A stretch of 64,000 bases of DNA from MGIIa-L3 sp11892u. GTDB lineage: Archaea; Thermoplasmatota; Poseidoniia; Poseidoniales; Poseidoniaceae. The notes below the pieces were generated by a model, which ran no database searches, was not told where the DNA came from, and saw nothing but the letters and a program-made list of their open reading frames with translations. A program made the translations under genes and the position numbers. The stretch is from positions 1-64,000 of the forward strand of contig CBFHXB010000006.1 in the NCBI GenBank assembly GCA_965659685.1, read 5' to 3'. Positions within the stretch are counted from its first letter, which is position 1. The number at the start of each line of letters is the position of its first letter. Positions 26,103-34,948 of this stretch are shown piece after piece.

Positions 26103-28637
26103 ATGGACCAAGGTCGCGCCCGCTCCACCGCCCTCCTGATGTTGGGCTTGCTGACGCTGATGGCAATGAGCCCGTTTGCAGCGGGAAGCCAAACCATGGG
26201 CGACGCAGAAAAGATGGACGCTGCTCTGGAAGAGGCCCTTTGGTCTGCGGATGCCAACGACCGTCTTCCTGTTATTCTCCAGTACATCTCCCCCGTGACC
26301 GCTGACGATCGCTCCTCCCTCGCCCGTCTTGGCGCGACGGTGGAAGGTGAGGCGCCGCTGGTCCATGGGCTCCTGGTCGAGGCGAGCCCATTGGCGGTGC
26401 GTCACATCAGCACCTACGACCGCATCCACTACGCCGAACTCGACCGCCCGTTGGAATTTTTCTACCTCCCCACGGCGTGGGGCGGTGCGCCCACCGGCGA
26501 CGTCGGTGCACTCATGCAAGAAACGGTTCACGTGGTGGACGCGACCGACGCGTGGCACCGTGTCGTCGTTCAACCGGACGGCTCCATCGCCTACGACACG
26601 GACCTCGGATTCACGGAATGGGACGGTGACGGAACCGCGATTGTGGACCTCGACACCGGCGTCGATGCGGGCCACCCCGACTACGATTACCTCGAGCCTT
26701 GGACCGGCGAGAAGACCCTCTATTCAGCGAAATACAGCCCAAACGGTTGGGTTGAAACCCGCAACTCCGACACCTCATCGGGCCACGGAACCCACGTGGG
26801 CGGAACGATTGCCGGCAACGGTGACGCTTCCGCAGGGCGGCGTGCAGGCGTGGCAAAAGGCGGTCAACTTGTCGCCCTCGGCACCGGTGATGGAGCCTCC
26901 ATCTTCGCGGCCGAACAAGGCCTTGAGTGGACCTACGAACATTCCAGGCCTGAAGCCAACGAATACCACATTCGCGTCGTGTCCAACTCGTGGGGCACGG
27001 ACGGTGATTACGACCCTCAAGGCGTCATCGCCACCCTCACGGACATGCTGACCTTCGATCATGGTGTCGCCGTCATTTTCGCGGCTTCCAACTCTGGCGG
27101 CTCCGGAGCAGAATGCTCCGGTGATCTTCGCACCAACGTCTACGCCAACACGCCATCTGCAATTTCCGTCGCGGCGCTGACCCACGATGGTACGGCCGTG
27201 ACCTCCTTCTCTTCGCGCGGCTGCATGGACCAGCAGCACACGTGGCCCGACGTTGGAGCGCCCGGTCGCGACATCTGGGCCACGGCACCACGCGGCACGG
27301 CGATCGACGCGTCCACCCGCACCCAAGGCGACCTGTACTACATGGCCATCTCGGGCACGTCGATGGCCACGCCTCACATCGGCGGTATTGCTGGCCTCCT
27401 CCTCGATGTTGCCCCTTCCCTTGGCGTGGCGGATTACCACCGCGACGACCACGACGAAGGGTCAAGTTTGGTTGGCGGTGAAGGAGCTGCGGCGTACGGT
27501 CAATTCGAAGACTGGGACACCGCGAATTATTCTCGCGTCCACGAAGTGGAACTCATTCTGGAACTCACGTCGCGCTACGACGGCATGGAGAACAGCTGCG
27601 AGGACGGCAACGACGAGGACAGTTGCAGCGACATTCCAGCGGAATGCTACCGATCTGCGACGGGACGGTGCCACGATTGGCGCGTCGGTCATGGTTTGGT
27701 CGATGTGGATGCCGCAATGGCCCTTGCGAGGACCCTCCACCTGCTCCGCGATCCAGACCTCGACGGCTTTGTGGATTATCCTGAATTCACGGTTTGGGAC
27801 GCCGCAGAGATTAGCGACGTCATGCTCACCGAGAAGACCATCCCGGTGAACACCGACCGTGTGCGTCACCAGTGGAAGGGCGATTGGAACCATTTCAACA
27901 ACGGTGCAGGCGGCGTGTTTGGTGTGTACACCACGAACGATGCCCACCACATGTTCATCCCAAACGGAACCACGACCTTGGAGGCCTACTTCAGCCCGAC
28001 CGAGTACGACCTCGATACCGGTCAAGTCGGTGCCCTGCAGCTGCGCATCGACATGGGTGAAGACGGCACGGACGACGAGGGCGTTGGACAGCGTGAAAGC
28101 GACACGTGGATCTACACCATCGAGGTCGATCCGGCCGATTGGGGCACATGGACCGAGTTTGACATTGAAGGACAAGCCGTGACCGTTTGGGGCGCCGTTC
28201 AAGATTCAGAATTCTTTGAGTCCAGCGTCCCCTACACGGTCGACGTGGTCCTGACCTTGGACCTCTCAGAAGCTCGTGACATCGCGTTCGATCAGCGTCC
28301 GGGGAGTTATTCTGACCTTGACCCGACCCTGCCCTCCTCCAGTTACACTTCTGACATGGACGGCCAGCTGACTTTCACGCGTGGCGTCTTCGACCAAGCC
28401 GCTGTGGCCGCGTTGGCCGATGGACTCATCGAAGAGGTCACCTCCGAAGAGGAGCAGGGCTTCTTCGGCGCCTTGGCGTCCCTGATCACGACCTACACCG
28501 GTTCCAGTTTCGTGGCGTTGCTGCTGATCATTTTGCTCGCACTTGGGGTCAGCACCTTGGTGCGCAACGCACGCATCGACACACCAATTCTATTGACGAA
28601 GGACACCGAACCCCTCGATGCGGTGCTTGAGGACTGA
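26103..28637 (+). CDS. secreted subtilisin-like protease with C-terminal anchor
   Basis: S8 peptidase of 844 residues. A signal peptide (about residues 9-28) is followed by a propeptide-like stretch, then the triad Asp184 (VDLDTG), His228 (SGHGTHVGG) and Ser420 (SGTSMATPH), with oxyanion Asn330 (AASNSGG). A cysteine-containing insert (about residues 495-525) and beta-rich C-terminal domains follow. A final membrane helix (about 800-818, FVALLLIILLALGVSTLV) and a short acidic tail would keep it on the cell surface. It likely degrades external protein. It converges on the redoxin gene. Confidence 0.92.
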   Translation: MDQGRARSTALLMLGLLTLMAMSPFAAGSQTMGDAEKMDAALEEALWSADANDRLPVILQYISPVTADDRSSLARLGATVEGEAPLVHGLLVEASPLAVRHISTYDRIHYAELDRPLEFFYLPTAWGGAPTGDVGALMQETVHVVDATDAWHRVVVQPDGSIAYDTDLGFTEWDGDGTAIVDLDTGVDAGHPDYDYLEPWTGEKTLYSAKYSPNGWVETRNSDTSSGHGTHVGGTIAGNGDASAGRRAGVAKGGQLVALGTGDGASIFAAEQGLEWTYEHSRPEANEYHIRVVSNSWGTDGDYDPQGVIATLTDMLTFDHGVAVIFAASNSGGSGAECSGDLRTNVYANTPSAISVAALTHDGTAVTSFSSRGCMDQQHTWPDVGAPGRDIWATAPRGTAIDASTRTQGDLYYMAISGTSMATPHIGGIAGLLLDVAPSLGVADYHRDDHDEGSSLVGGEGAAAYGQFEDWDTANYSRVHEVELILELTSRYDGMENSCEDGNDEDSCSDIPAECYRSATGRCHDWRVGHGLVDVDAAMALARTLHLLRDPDLDGFVDYPEFTVWDAAEISDVMLTEKTIPVNTDRVRHQWKGDWNHFNNGAGGVFGVYTTNDAHHMFIPNGTTTLEAYFSPTEYDLDTGQVGALQLRIDMGEDGTDDEGVGQRESDTWIYTIEVDPADWGTWTEFDIEGQAVTVWGAVQDSEFFESSVPYTVDVVLTLDLSEARDIAFDQRPGSYSDLDPTLPSSSYTSDMDGQLTFTRGVFDQAAVAALADGLIEEVTSEEEQGFFGALASLITTYTGSSFVALLLIILLALGVSTLVRNARIDTPILLTKDTEPLDAVLED

Positions 28638-28715
28638 ACTCATGCGCGAGCCGTGGTGCTTGCAGCATCCATCGGGGTGATGCGACGAAGTGATCCGCTG
28701 TTCGAATCGCGCCTT

Positions 28716-29261
28716 TCACTCGCCTCGCGCAAAAGCAACCATCTTCTCGATGGAGAGGTGGTCCGCGGTGTCTTTGCAGTAGTGGGCTTCAGCAACGATT
28801 CCTTCTTCGTCGATAAGCAAATCCACAGGGATGGTCGACATCCGAGACAACGAGAGTGTCCGTGGGAAGTACCCTTTCAGTGTGGCCGCCATGAAGGTGA
28901 GCGGCGAACGCAGTGCTCCCCACATGAAGCGACCAAAGGATTTGACCACGCCATGGCGTTCGAAGTGTTCGTAGGTCGAGTCGGCGACAAGGATGAACGG
29001 TACATCCCGCTTTCCAATCCGCTTGCGCAATTCGGTGATGTCGGCATCGAAGACGCCGATCATCACGGTGCCTTCGGGGAATTCAGACCAGCGCTTGGTC
29101 AACCGGTCGATTCGGATGTTGCAAAACGGGCACGATGCGAATCGAAAGAACGTGAAAATCACCCGCTGTCCTTTGAATTGCTCAAGGGAAATTTGTTGCC
29201 CATTGACGGACGGAAGAGAGATTTGGGGTGCTTTGTCCCCGGCTTGAATTTGGGTCGCCAT
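28716..29261 (-). CDS. peroxiredoxin-like (AhpC/TSA, redoxin) protein
   Basis: Thioredoxin-fold protein of 181 residues with the redoxin start GDKAPQISLPSVNGQQISLEQ (shown partly: GDKAPQISLP) and an active-site-like CPFC in FASCPFCNIRI, then VPVDLLIDEEGIVAEAHY-like terminal strand (PVDLLIDEEG). The CxxC placement fits the 'peroxiredoxin-like' group rather than a classic 2-Cys peroxiredoxin. It is cytoplasmic. A thiol-peroxidase or disulfide role is likely. It faces the subtilase gene and lies 75 bases downstream of the membrane-protein gene. Confidence 0.85.
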   Translation of the reverse strand: MATQIQAGDKAPQISLPSVNGQQISLEQFKGQRVIFTFFRFASCPFCNIRIDRLTKRWSEFPEGTVMIGVFDADITELRKRIGKRDVPFILVADSTYEHFERHGVVKSFGRFMWGALRSPLTFMAATLKGYFPRTLSLSRMSTIPVDLLIDEEGIVAEAHYCKDTADHLSIEKMVAFARGE

Positions 29262-29336
29262 GAACTCAATTTGTGAGGGCGATGCTTGATGTCATCGGAC
29301 GGATGCTGGCGTTTTGCTCACGAGAAACGAACGTCC

Positions 29337-30473
29337 TCAGACCTTCGGGCGGCTCGGTATCTTGCCTGCCGTCTCTGAACGGGGCAAGGCTTCCAAATCG
29401 GCAAAGGACATGCCCCCTGCCAACAATTCCTTGCTCTGTTCTTTGCGCTCCGCCATGGACATCTTTGCACCGAAGACAAGCCGCCCCTCTGCTCGGGTAA
29501 GGTCGTAGGAGATGAGGGGAGAGAATTGCTCCATGGCTTGGGTTTCGAACACGTTGCGGACGGTCTGCCCTCGTACGAGGGCGTAGCCCCACTGATAGGC
29601 GAAGCCCACCAAAGCTGCCCCGTACAGGACGGCGATCACCACGGCGGAGAACAACACGGGATTGCCGTTACGCGTTTCCTCCATCATCGCACGGACGAGC
29701 AACAGCACAAGACCGAAACCGACGACGGGTTTGAGCAAGGAATCCAACCATAGGTCGATGGGCGTCAATGAAGCGTTGGCAGGGTCGGCAAAGACGAGGT
29801 CGGTTTCGAAGGCTGCTCCCAGGACGCCAACGAAGGCAAGGAGCACGACGTAAAGCAGGATGGCCATGAGGGCTTGAATGCCGGTTTGATCGATTCGGAA
29901 GGTCCAGAGGATGACCAACCAGGCAAACAATCCGAGGAACGCCAAACGAGGGGCCCTCTGAAAGTGACGAAGGTGGTGCGAGAGTTCCATCACGTGCTCA
30001 CGTGAAACCTCGCCCGTGTCCAAGGTCCGGGGAATGTGGATGATTTGCCAATTGGTCAAGCGGCGCAGCAGGTTGAGCGCAGACGCCAACAGGTTTCGAC
30101 GGATGAGCAGGAATTCAGTGGCCATGAACACAGGGAAAGCCAGCAAAATGACGGGAGCGGCCAACAACAAGGCAATCGGGAAGATGAACAGTGCGGGGAG
30201 GAGAATGAAGTGTCCCAAACCGAGGGGATAGATGGTGTCCGCCTCCAGCAAGCGTTGCCGCTGTGGGTTGATGCCAGCTTCCCGAGCGCGGTCGTTCAAG
30301 GCCACACGGAAGGCCTCGAGGGGCATCCCCGCGTGGAGGATCCTTCGGACGTCTGCCCGGTAACTCATGTTGTCAATCGACGAACCGACCCGCAGTTGCC
30401 AAGCGATCCTCAGCGGGAGCGCAAGCAGGACTGGAATGAGCAGAATGCCCAACGCAGAAGCGAGGGCGTCCAT
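29337..30473 (-). CDS. uncharacterised multi-pass membrane protein
   Basis: No family is recognised. The 378 residues contain about seven membrane helices (for example ALGILLIPVLLALPLRI, FILLPALFIFPIALLL, ALMAILLYVVLLAFVGVLG, FSAVVIAVLYGAALVGFAY) and a cytoplasmic C-terminus of about 70 residues (EQFSPLISYDLTRAEGR onward). A GTG at 30491 would add six residues. It diverges from serA; the C-terminal tail has SKELLAGGMSFADLEALP, resembling a short-helix (SHOCT-like) motif. Confidence 0.7.
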   Translation of the reverse strand: MDALASALGILLIPVLLALPLRIAWQLRVGSSIDNMSYRADVRRILHAGMPLEAFRVALNDRAREAGINPQRQRLLEADTIYPLGLGHFILLPALFIFPIALLLAAPVILLAFPVFMATEFLLIRRNLLASALNLLRRLTNWQIIHIPRTLDTGEVSREHVMELSHHLRHFQRAPRLAFLGLFAWLVILWTFRIDQTGIQALMAILLYVVLLAFVGVLGAAFETDLVFADPANASLTPIDLWLDSLLKPVVGFGLVLLLVRAMMEETRNGNPVLFSAVVIAVLYGAALVGFAYQWGYALVRGQTVRNVFETQAMEQFSPLISYDLTRAEGRLVFGAKMSMAERKEQSKELLAGGMSFADLEALPRSETAGKIPSRPKV

Positions 30474-30565
30474 GCCTGGCTCGGTTGCCACGAAGCGCTC
30501 ACAACCCTTCCCTCCCTCAATGCATCGGATGCAACGTTCTTGTCCCGTCGGAACAGGCCACCACC

Positions 30566-31540
30566 ATGCGCATCGCCATCACCGACGGACTTCACGCCGA
30601 CGCCATCGCAAAACTGCAGGCTGAATCCGGTGGTGAGGTGAGTGAACTCGAGCCCGAGGCGTTGGGCAGCGGGGCCGGTTCACCCATCACCGCACTCATC
30701 GTGCGCAGCCGAACGAAAGTGACGGCCTCCGTGATGGCTTCCCTTCCTGAACTTCGCGTCGTTGGACGTGCTGGAGTTGGTGTGGACAACATCGACCTTG
30801 AGGCCGCCACCGCAGCGGGCATCCGCGTGGTCAACGCCCCCCGTGCGTCCACACATTCCGTGGTTGAATTGACCATGGCTCACCTCTTGGCTTCCGTTCG
30901 CTACCTGGGTCCCTCCGACCGGGCGATGCGGGACGGTCGCTGGATCAAGAAGCAAGCAAAGGGAACGGAACTCGCCGGGAAGCGCCTTGGCTTGGTGGGT
31001 TACGGACGCATTGCACGCGGCGTCGCGGCGGTGGCTTCCGCGCTTGGCATGGAAGTGCACGCCTACGACCCCTACCTCCCCGATGGGGTGGACATCGCAC
31101 CCGCAACGACCCTTCATGGCACGCTGGACGATCTGTTTCGATCCTGCACCCACATCAGCCTTCACTGCGGGCTGACCCCTGAAACGCATCACATGGTCGA
31201 TGCTCGCCGATTGGGACTCATGCCACACGTCGGCGCCGACGGCGTCGCTTGTGGCGCACACGTGGTCAATTGTGCGCGAGGTGGATTGATCGACGAAACA
31301 GCCGCGTCAGCGGCACTTGGCGACGGTACGCTTTCCAGCCTTGCTCTCGACGTCTTTGAACAGGAACCCGTGGCCGATGACCATCCGCTCCTCGCCCATG
31401 ACCGCTTCCATGGAACGCCACACATCGGGGCATCCACCCATGAAGCGCAACGACGTGTTGGAATGGACATCGCCGATGCCGTGCTTGAAACGCTTGCAAC
31501 CGGGTCTTGCGCCACCGTCGTGAACAGGGACGTTCTCTGA
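30566..31540 (+). CDS. serA: D-3-phosphoglycerate dehydrogenase (short form)
   Basis: NAD-dependent first step of serine biosynthesis, or a related D-2-hydroxyacid dehydrogenase. The NAD site is GLVGYGRIARGVA; catalytic segments are NCARGGLIDE (Arg), VFEQEP (Glu) and HIGASTHEA (His). GRAGVGVDNIDLEAA and the HSVVELTMAHLL segment are typical of SerA. At 324 residues it lacks the C-terminal ACT/regulatory domain, so no serine feedback is expected. The ATG at 30566 is chosen; a longer in-frame start at 30485 would overlap the divergent gene. Confidence 0.88.
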   Translation: MRIAITDGLHADAIAKLQAESGGEVSELEPEALGSGAGSPITALIVRSRTKVTASVMASLPELRVVGRAGVGVDNIDLEAATAAGIRVVNAPRASTHSVVELTMAHLLASVRYLGPSDRAMRDGRWIKKQAKGTELAGKRLGLVGYGRIARGVAAVASALGMEVHAYDPYLPDGVDIAPATTLHGTLDDLFRSCTHISLHCGLTPETHHMVDARRLGLMPHVGADGVACGAHVVNCARGGLIDETAASAALGDGTLSSLALDVFEQEPVADDHPLLAHDRFHGTPHIGASTHEAQRRVGMDIADAVLETLATGSCATVVNRDVL

Positions 31541-31604
31541 ACACTTCACCTTCAGCGCCCCCTCCCTCCGAGCCCTCCACGACCCTTGCACCTGTGCACG
31601 AGGT

Positions 31605-31862
31605 ATGGGTCGAAGTGTACCGACATGGCGGATGCGAGTGGACCGTGAATTGGAGGCTTTGGCCCCCTATCGCCGTCTTCTCCCACGGGACGAACAAGCG
31701 GTCCTTGACGACCTGATCGCCCACCTGAAGCAACGCCGTGGGGTGGCGGGCATGCTTCCCGCACACGATCCTTGGACACCGCTTCTGTTGACCGCGTTGC
31801 TCGAGGCTTGGGTTCGAATCCGCTCCCTTGAGGCGTCCCTGGAGGAGGAGCATGCGGGCTAG
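31605..31862 (+). CDS. small protein translationally coupled to PolB
   Basis: Unrecognised 85-residue, mostly helical protein (ELEALAPYRRLLPRDEQAVL, LLTALLEAWVRIRSLEASLE). It overlaps the start of the downstream B-family polymerase by 11 bases, so the two are co-translated, which is the usual arrangement for interacting partners. The helical C-terminus could be a protein-binding element. ATG 31605 and ATG 31632 are both possible starts. Whether it is a polymerase accessory subunit is inference only. Confidence 0.6.
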   Translation: MGRSVPTWRMRVDRELEALAPYRRLLPRDEQAVLDDLIAHLKQRRGVAGMLPAHDPWTPLLLTALLEAWVRIRSLEASLEEEHAG

Positions 31863-34209
31863 TTGGCTGCTCGACGTGCACGACGAAGGCCGCGGTGTGC
31901 TCACGGCGTGGGTTCGCCACGTGAACGGAGCCGCACGCCCATGGCGCTTCGTGGTGCCATGTCCGCTGCACGTCACCGCTTCACCGGAGCGGCTTCGTGC
32001 CCTCCATGTGTGGCTTGAACAACCCGAAGTCCGTCTTCACTACGGCATCGTTGAGGGCGCGTTCATCGAGGCTCCTGTGGCCTTGGGGGGGCCGCTGCAA
32101 CCGGTGCTCGAAGTGACGCTCAAGCGTCCGCGTGACCGTGTGAAGTTGGCGCGAGCCGTCGACGACCGCGGCCTCCATCGGCATCACACGCTGCTCTCGG
32201 TCGACGTCGACCCGGTCCAGGCTTGGCTGACGTCGCACGACATCGAACTCTTCGACGGCGTTTCCATCGACGGTTCAGCACCGCGCCCGGGTTCGAGCGT
32301 CGATGTCATGGACGACCTCCGTGTTCTCCGCGTGGACGGTGAATGGGACGGAACCGTTCTGGACAGAAACCTGCGCGGTGTTCGCTTGACGCCCGTGGCT
32401 CCGGTCGACTTGTCGGCAACGGACGTGGAGGAGGTCTTCTGGCTCGACGCAGCAGGTTCGCTGGAAGAGTTCCTGGAGGCCTTCGAACGTGTGGATCCGG
32501 ACGTCGTGCTCACCGAGGGCGGTGACGCACACCTGCTGCCCGCCCTCCGCCAACGGGCCGAGGCATGGGGTGTGACGCTGCGTCTTGGACGCTCGTCGTC
32601 CGTGGTGCCGACCCCGACCCGACGCACCACGGTCCGGTCGTACGGTCGTCTGTTGCGCCGTGGCGGGCACCATCGGTTGGAAGGGCGCGTCCACATTGAT
32701 CTGGCCACGAGCTTTCTGGGAAGGGAGGCCGGCTTGCCAGGATTGATCGAATTGGCGCAAGCCTCGGGACACCCCCTCGACGGGGTGGCCCGCCGTTCAC
32801 CTGGTGCGGTCATCAGCGCCATCCAGGTGCGCACCGCGATGCAGGACGGTGTCCTGATTCCTTGGCGAAAGAACCGACCTGAGGACACCACCACGGGATG
32901 GGATCTGCTCCAAGCCGACCGCGGTGGGCTTCACCTTGATCCAAAGCCCGGGCTTCACCTCGACGTGTTCGAACTGGACTTTGCCAGCCTTTTCCCGAGC
33001 CTTATCGCGACCAGGAACATCTCGCCGGAGACGCTCGGTTGCACGTGTTGCGAAGGGCGTGGTGACGGTCCCTTGGTTCCACTCGATCCTGACGAGGCCA
33101 AGCGTTGGTTCCGTCAACGGTCGGTGCATCGACGGTTGGGGGGCCTTCCACCTTCGCCCATGAAAGCGTTGGGCGTTCCTGGACTTGGACTGACCACTTG
33201 CCTCCAACGGCATGGCCTGCTCGGTCGTGTCGTGGCCCCCCTCATTCGTCGTCGGCAGGAATTGAAGGCCAAGCGAACCGGGCCACGTGACGATGCAGAC
33301 CGGCGTCAATTGGCCTTGAAGTGGCTCCTTGTGACGTGTTTTGGATACACGGGTTATCGCAACGCCCGGTTCGGTCGAATCGAAGCCCACGAATCGATTT
33401 GTGCGTGGGCCCGTGACGTCATGATGACCGGCGTTGAAGCGGCTCGAGCCGACGGATGGGAGGTCGTGCATGGCATCGTTGACAGCCTCTGGATCACCGA
33501 CGTGTCTGGACGAAGCATGCCGGAGCGTGCAGCGGCCGCACAACGCTTGGCTGCACGCCTCGGTGCTCAAACGGGCATTCCGTTGGACGTTGAAGGGCGT
33601 TATCCGGTGTTGGCCATCCTCCCGCGCAGGTCGGACGGTGCCGGCGCGTTGACGCGCTACTGGGGATGCGGCGTGGACGAGGTTAAGGTGAGGGGCATCG
33701 AAGCCCGACAGCATTCCACGAGCGCCTTTGTGAAACGTTTCCAGCATGAGGCGCTCGCTGACCTCCGAGCACACGTGCTCGCCAACGGGGTCGCCGTGGA
33801 CGACATGGAACAACTCCTCCTTCGGGCGCATGACCGTGCCCGAGCCATGCTGGTTGCAGGGAACGTTCCGTTGGAGGACCTCATCGTCGCTCAGCGGGTC
33901 GAACGTGGGGTCGAGGAGCGCACCGCCAACACGGTCCTGAGGCGCGCAATGGAACGTTCCAGCCGTCTTGGGTGGCCGGTGGCCTTGGGCTCACGCTTGC
34001 GGTTTGTTGAGGTGGACGACGATGAAGACGGTGTGGTGCTGGCTGCTGAGTTGGGCGTCCAGGGTCTCCCCCGTCCGCAACCGGACATCGCCGTGCACGC
34101 CCGCCGCCTGGATCGGGCCGCTTGGTCATTGCTCGCGCCGTTCGGGTGGAGGTTGGAGCCCCTTCGTCGACCACTTGGCCAAGGTCGGTTGCCGGTGTCG
34201 AGAACCTGA
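31852..34209 (+). CDS. B-family DNA polymerase, exonuclease-less, PolB2-like
   Basis: At 785 residues the C-terminal half is a B-family polymerase domain. Motif A is ELDFASLFPSLIATRN (Asp376), motif B is LKWLLVTCFGYTGYRN (Lys490, with VT where NS is usual) and motif C is HGIVDSLWI, where the first Asp of DTD is Ile542 and only Asp544 remains. The N-terminal exonuclease region (about 155-300) keeps the outline (PDVVLTEGGDAHLLPAL) but has lost the catalytic Asp residues. GGAGGAGGAG at 31841-31850 fixes the ATG. This fits the divergent archaeal PolB2 group; a repair or lesion-bypass role is more likely than replication. Confidence 0.85.
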   Translation: MRASWLLDVHDEGRGVLTAWVRHVNGAARPWRFVVPCPLHVTASPERLRALHVWLEQPEVRLHYGIVEGAFIEAPVALGGPLQPVLEVTLKRPRDRVKLARAVDDRGLHRHHTLLSVDVDPVQAWLTSHDIELFDGVSIDGSAPRPGSSVDVMDDLRVLRVDGEWDGTVLDRNLRGVRLTPVAPVDLSATDVEEVFWLDAAGSLEEFLEAFERVDPDVVLTEGGDAHLLPALRQRAEAWGVTLRLGRSSSVVPTPTRRTTVRSYGRLLRRGGHHRLEGRVHIDLATSFLGREAGLPGLIELAQASGHPLDGVARRSPGAVISAIQVRTAMQDGVLIPWRKNRPEDTTTGWDLLQADRGGLHLDPKPGLHLDVFELDFASLFPSLIATRNISPETLGCTCCEGRGDGPLVPLDPDEAKRWFRQRSVHRRLGGLPPSPMKALGVPGLGLTTCLQRHGLLGRVVAPLIRRRQELKAKRTGPRDDADRRQLALKWLLVTCFGYTGYRNARFGRIEAHESICAWARDVMMTGVEAARADGWEVVHGIVDSLWITDVSGRSMPERAAAAQRLAARLGAQTGIPLDVEGRYPVLAILPRRSDGAGALTRYWGCGVDEVKVRGIEARQHSTSAFVKRFQHEALADLRAHVLANGVAVDDMEQLLLRAHDRARAMLVAGNVPLEDLIVAQRVERGVEERTANTVLRRAMERSSRLGWPVALGSRLRFVEVDDDEDGVVLAAELGVQGLPRPQPDIAVHARRLDRAAWSLLAPFGWRLEPLRRPLGQGRLPVSRT

Positions 34210-34839
34210 GGTCGGCCTCAAAGGGCGCAGGGGGCGCCACGGTCCATCGCCACGGCGCAACTGCAGCCCTCCGTCGGTTCCGGTGACGACCTCAAGCCGA
34301 CTCCGTGAGGCGTGCATCAGGCGCTGTGTTCGCCACGCATGCACCCCTTTTCCATGTCGCCCGTGAATCACCACCACGATGCATTCATTGATCCCGACCG
34401 CCCGTTGAAGGTCGGCGCACAGGTGACGGACCATGTCACGCCCCTCCCGTGCTCGAAGTTCCTCGTCATCGAACATGGCCATGGGTGCATCCACCACGAC
34501 GAGCCGTGAGCCGCTTTCCCGGAGTTCGTCAGGAAGTCGGCTCACCATGGCTCCGAACTGATGGGCGGTGAATCCGCGGGCCACCCGCAACGATGCAAGA
34601 GCGCGTGGGCCGACGCCAAGTTGAGCAAGCCACGGTGAGATTCGAGCAGGGTCAAGGCGACACGCACCGTCAATCCAGTGCACCACGTGCCCGCTGGCCA
34701 AGGCGAGGGCAACCCATGCTTCCGCGACAGGTCGAGCCCGCCTCCCATGACGTCCATCACCGACCAACAAGTGAACGCCGGGTTGGCGGGGGCGGAATTC
34801 TGCTGCAGCACGTGGCTGGCGTGTGGACAAGGGAAGCAT
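34126..34839 (-). CDS. RecA/RadA-fold protein with degenerate P-loop
   Basis: A 237-residue protein with the order of a RecA core. The Walker A position reads VGDGRHGRRA, with the Lys and Thr lost. VVHWIDGACRLDPARI is a strand-helix like the RadA ATPase, VARGFTAHQFGAMVSRL is close to the ARAFTAHQ segment of RadA/RadB, and LVVVDAPMAMF is a Walker B-like strand. It may be a regulatory RecA paralogue rather than an active ATPase. The ATG at 34839 is chosen; the longer GTG form would overlap dinB. Its 3' end overlaps the end of the polymerase gene by 84 bases on the opposite strand. Confidence 0.65.
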   Translation of the reverse strand: MLPLSTRQPRAAAEFRPRQPGVHLLVGDGRHGRRARPVAEAWVALALASGHVVHWIDGACRLDPARISPWLAQLGVGPRALASLRVARGFTAHQFGAMVSRLPDELRESGSRLVVVDAPMAMFDDEELRAREGRDMVRHLCADLQRAVGINECIVVVIHGRHGKGVHAWRTQRLMHASRSRLEVVTGTDGGLQLRRGDGPWRPLRPLRPTSGSRHRQPTLAKWSTKGLQPPPERREQ

Positions 34840-34948
34840 GCGGTCACCGGACCTTCGCCTTCGACCGACCCGGTGGTGAATCGTACCGCTGACCCGTCGT
34901 GGGAAGTGAAGCGCAGGCCTCAAACACCTTCGACGCTGAACACGACGC

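Noticed and set aside
28680..28715. GTTCGAATC, resembling a tRNA T loop
   Set aside because: Flanking bases do not form a T stem and no acceptor, D or anticodon arms are present.
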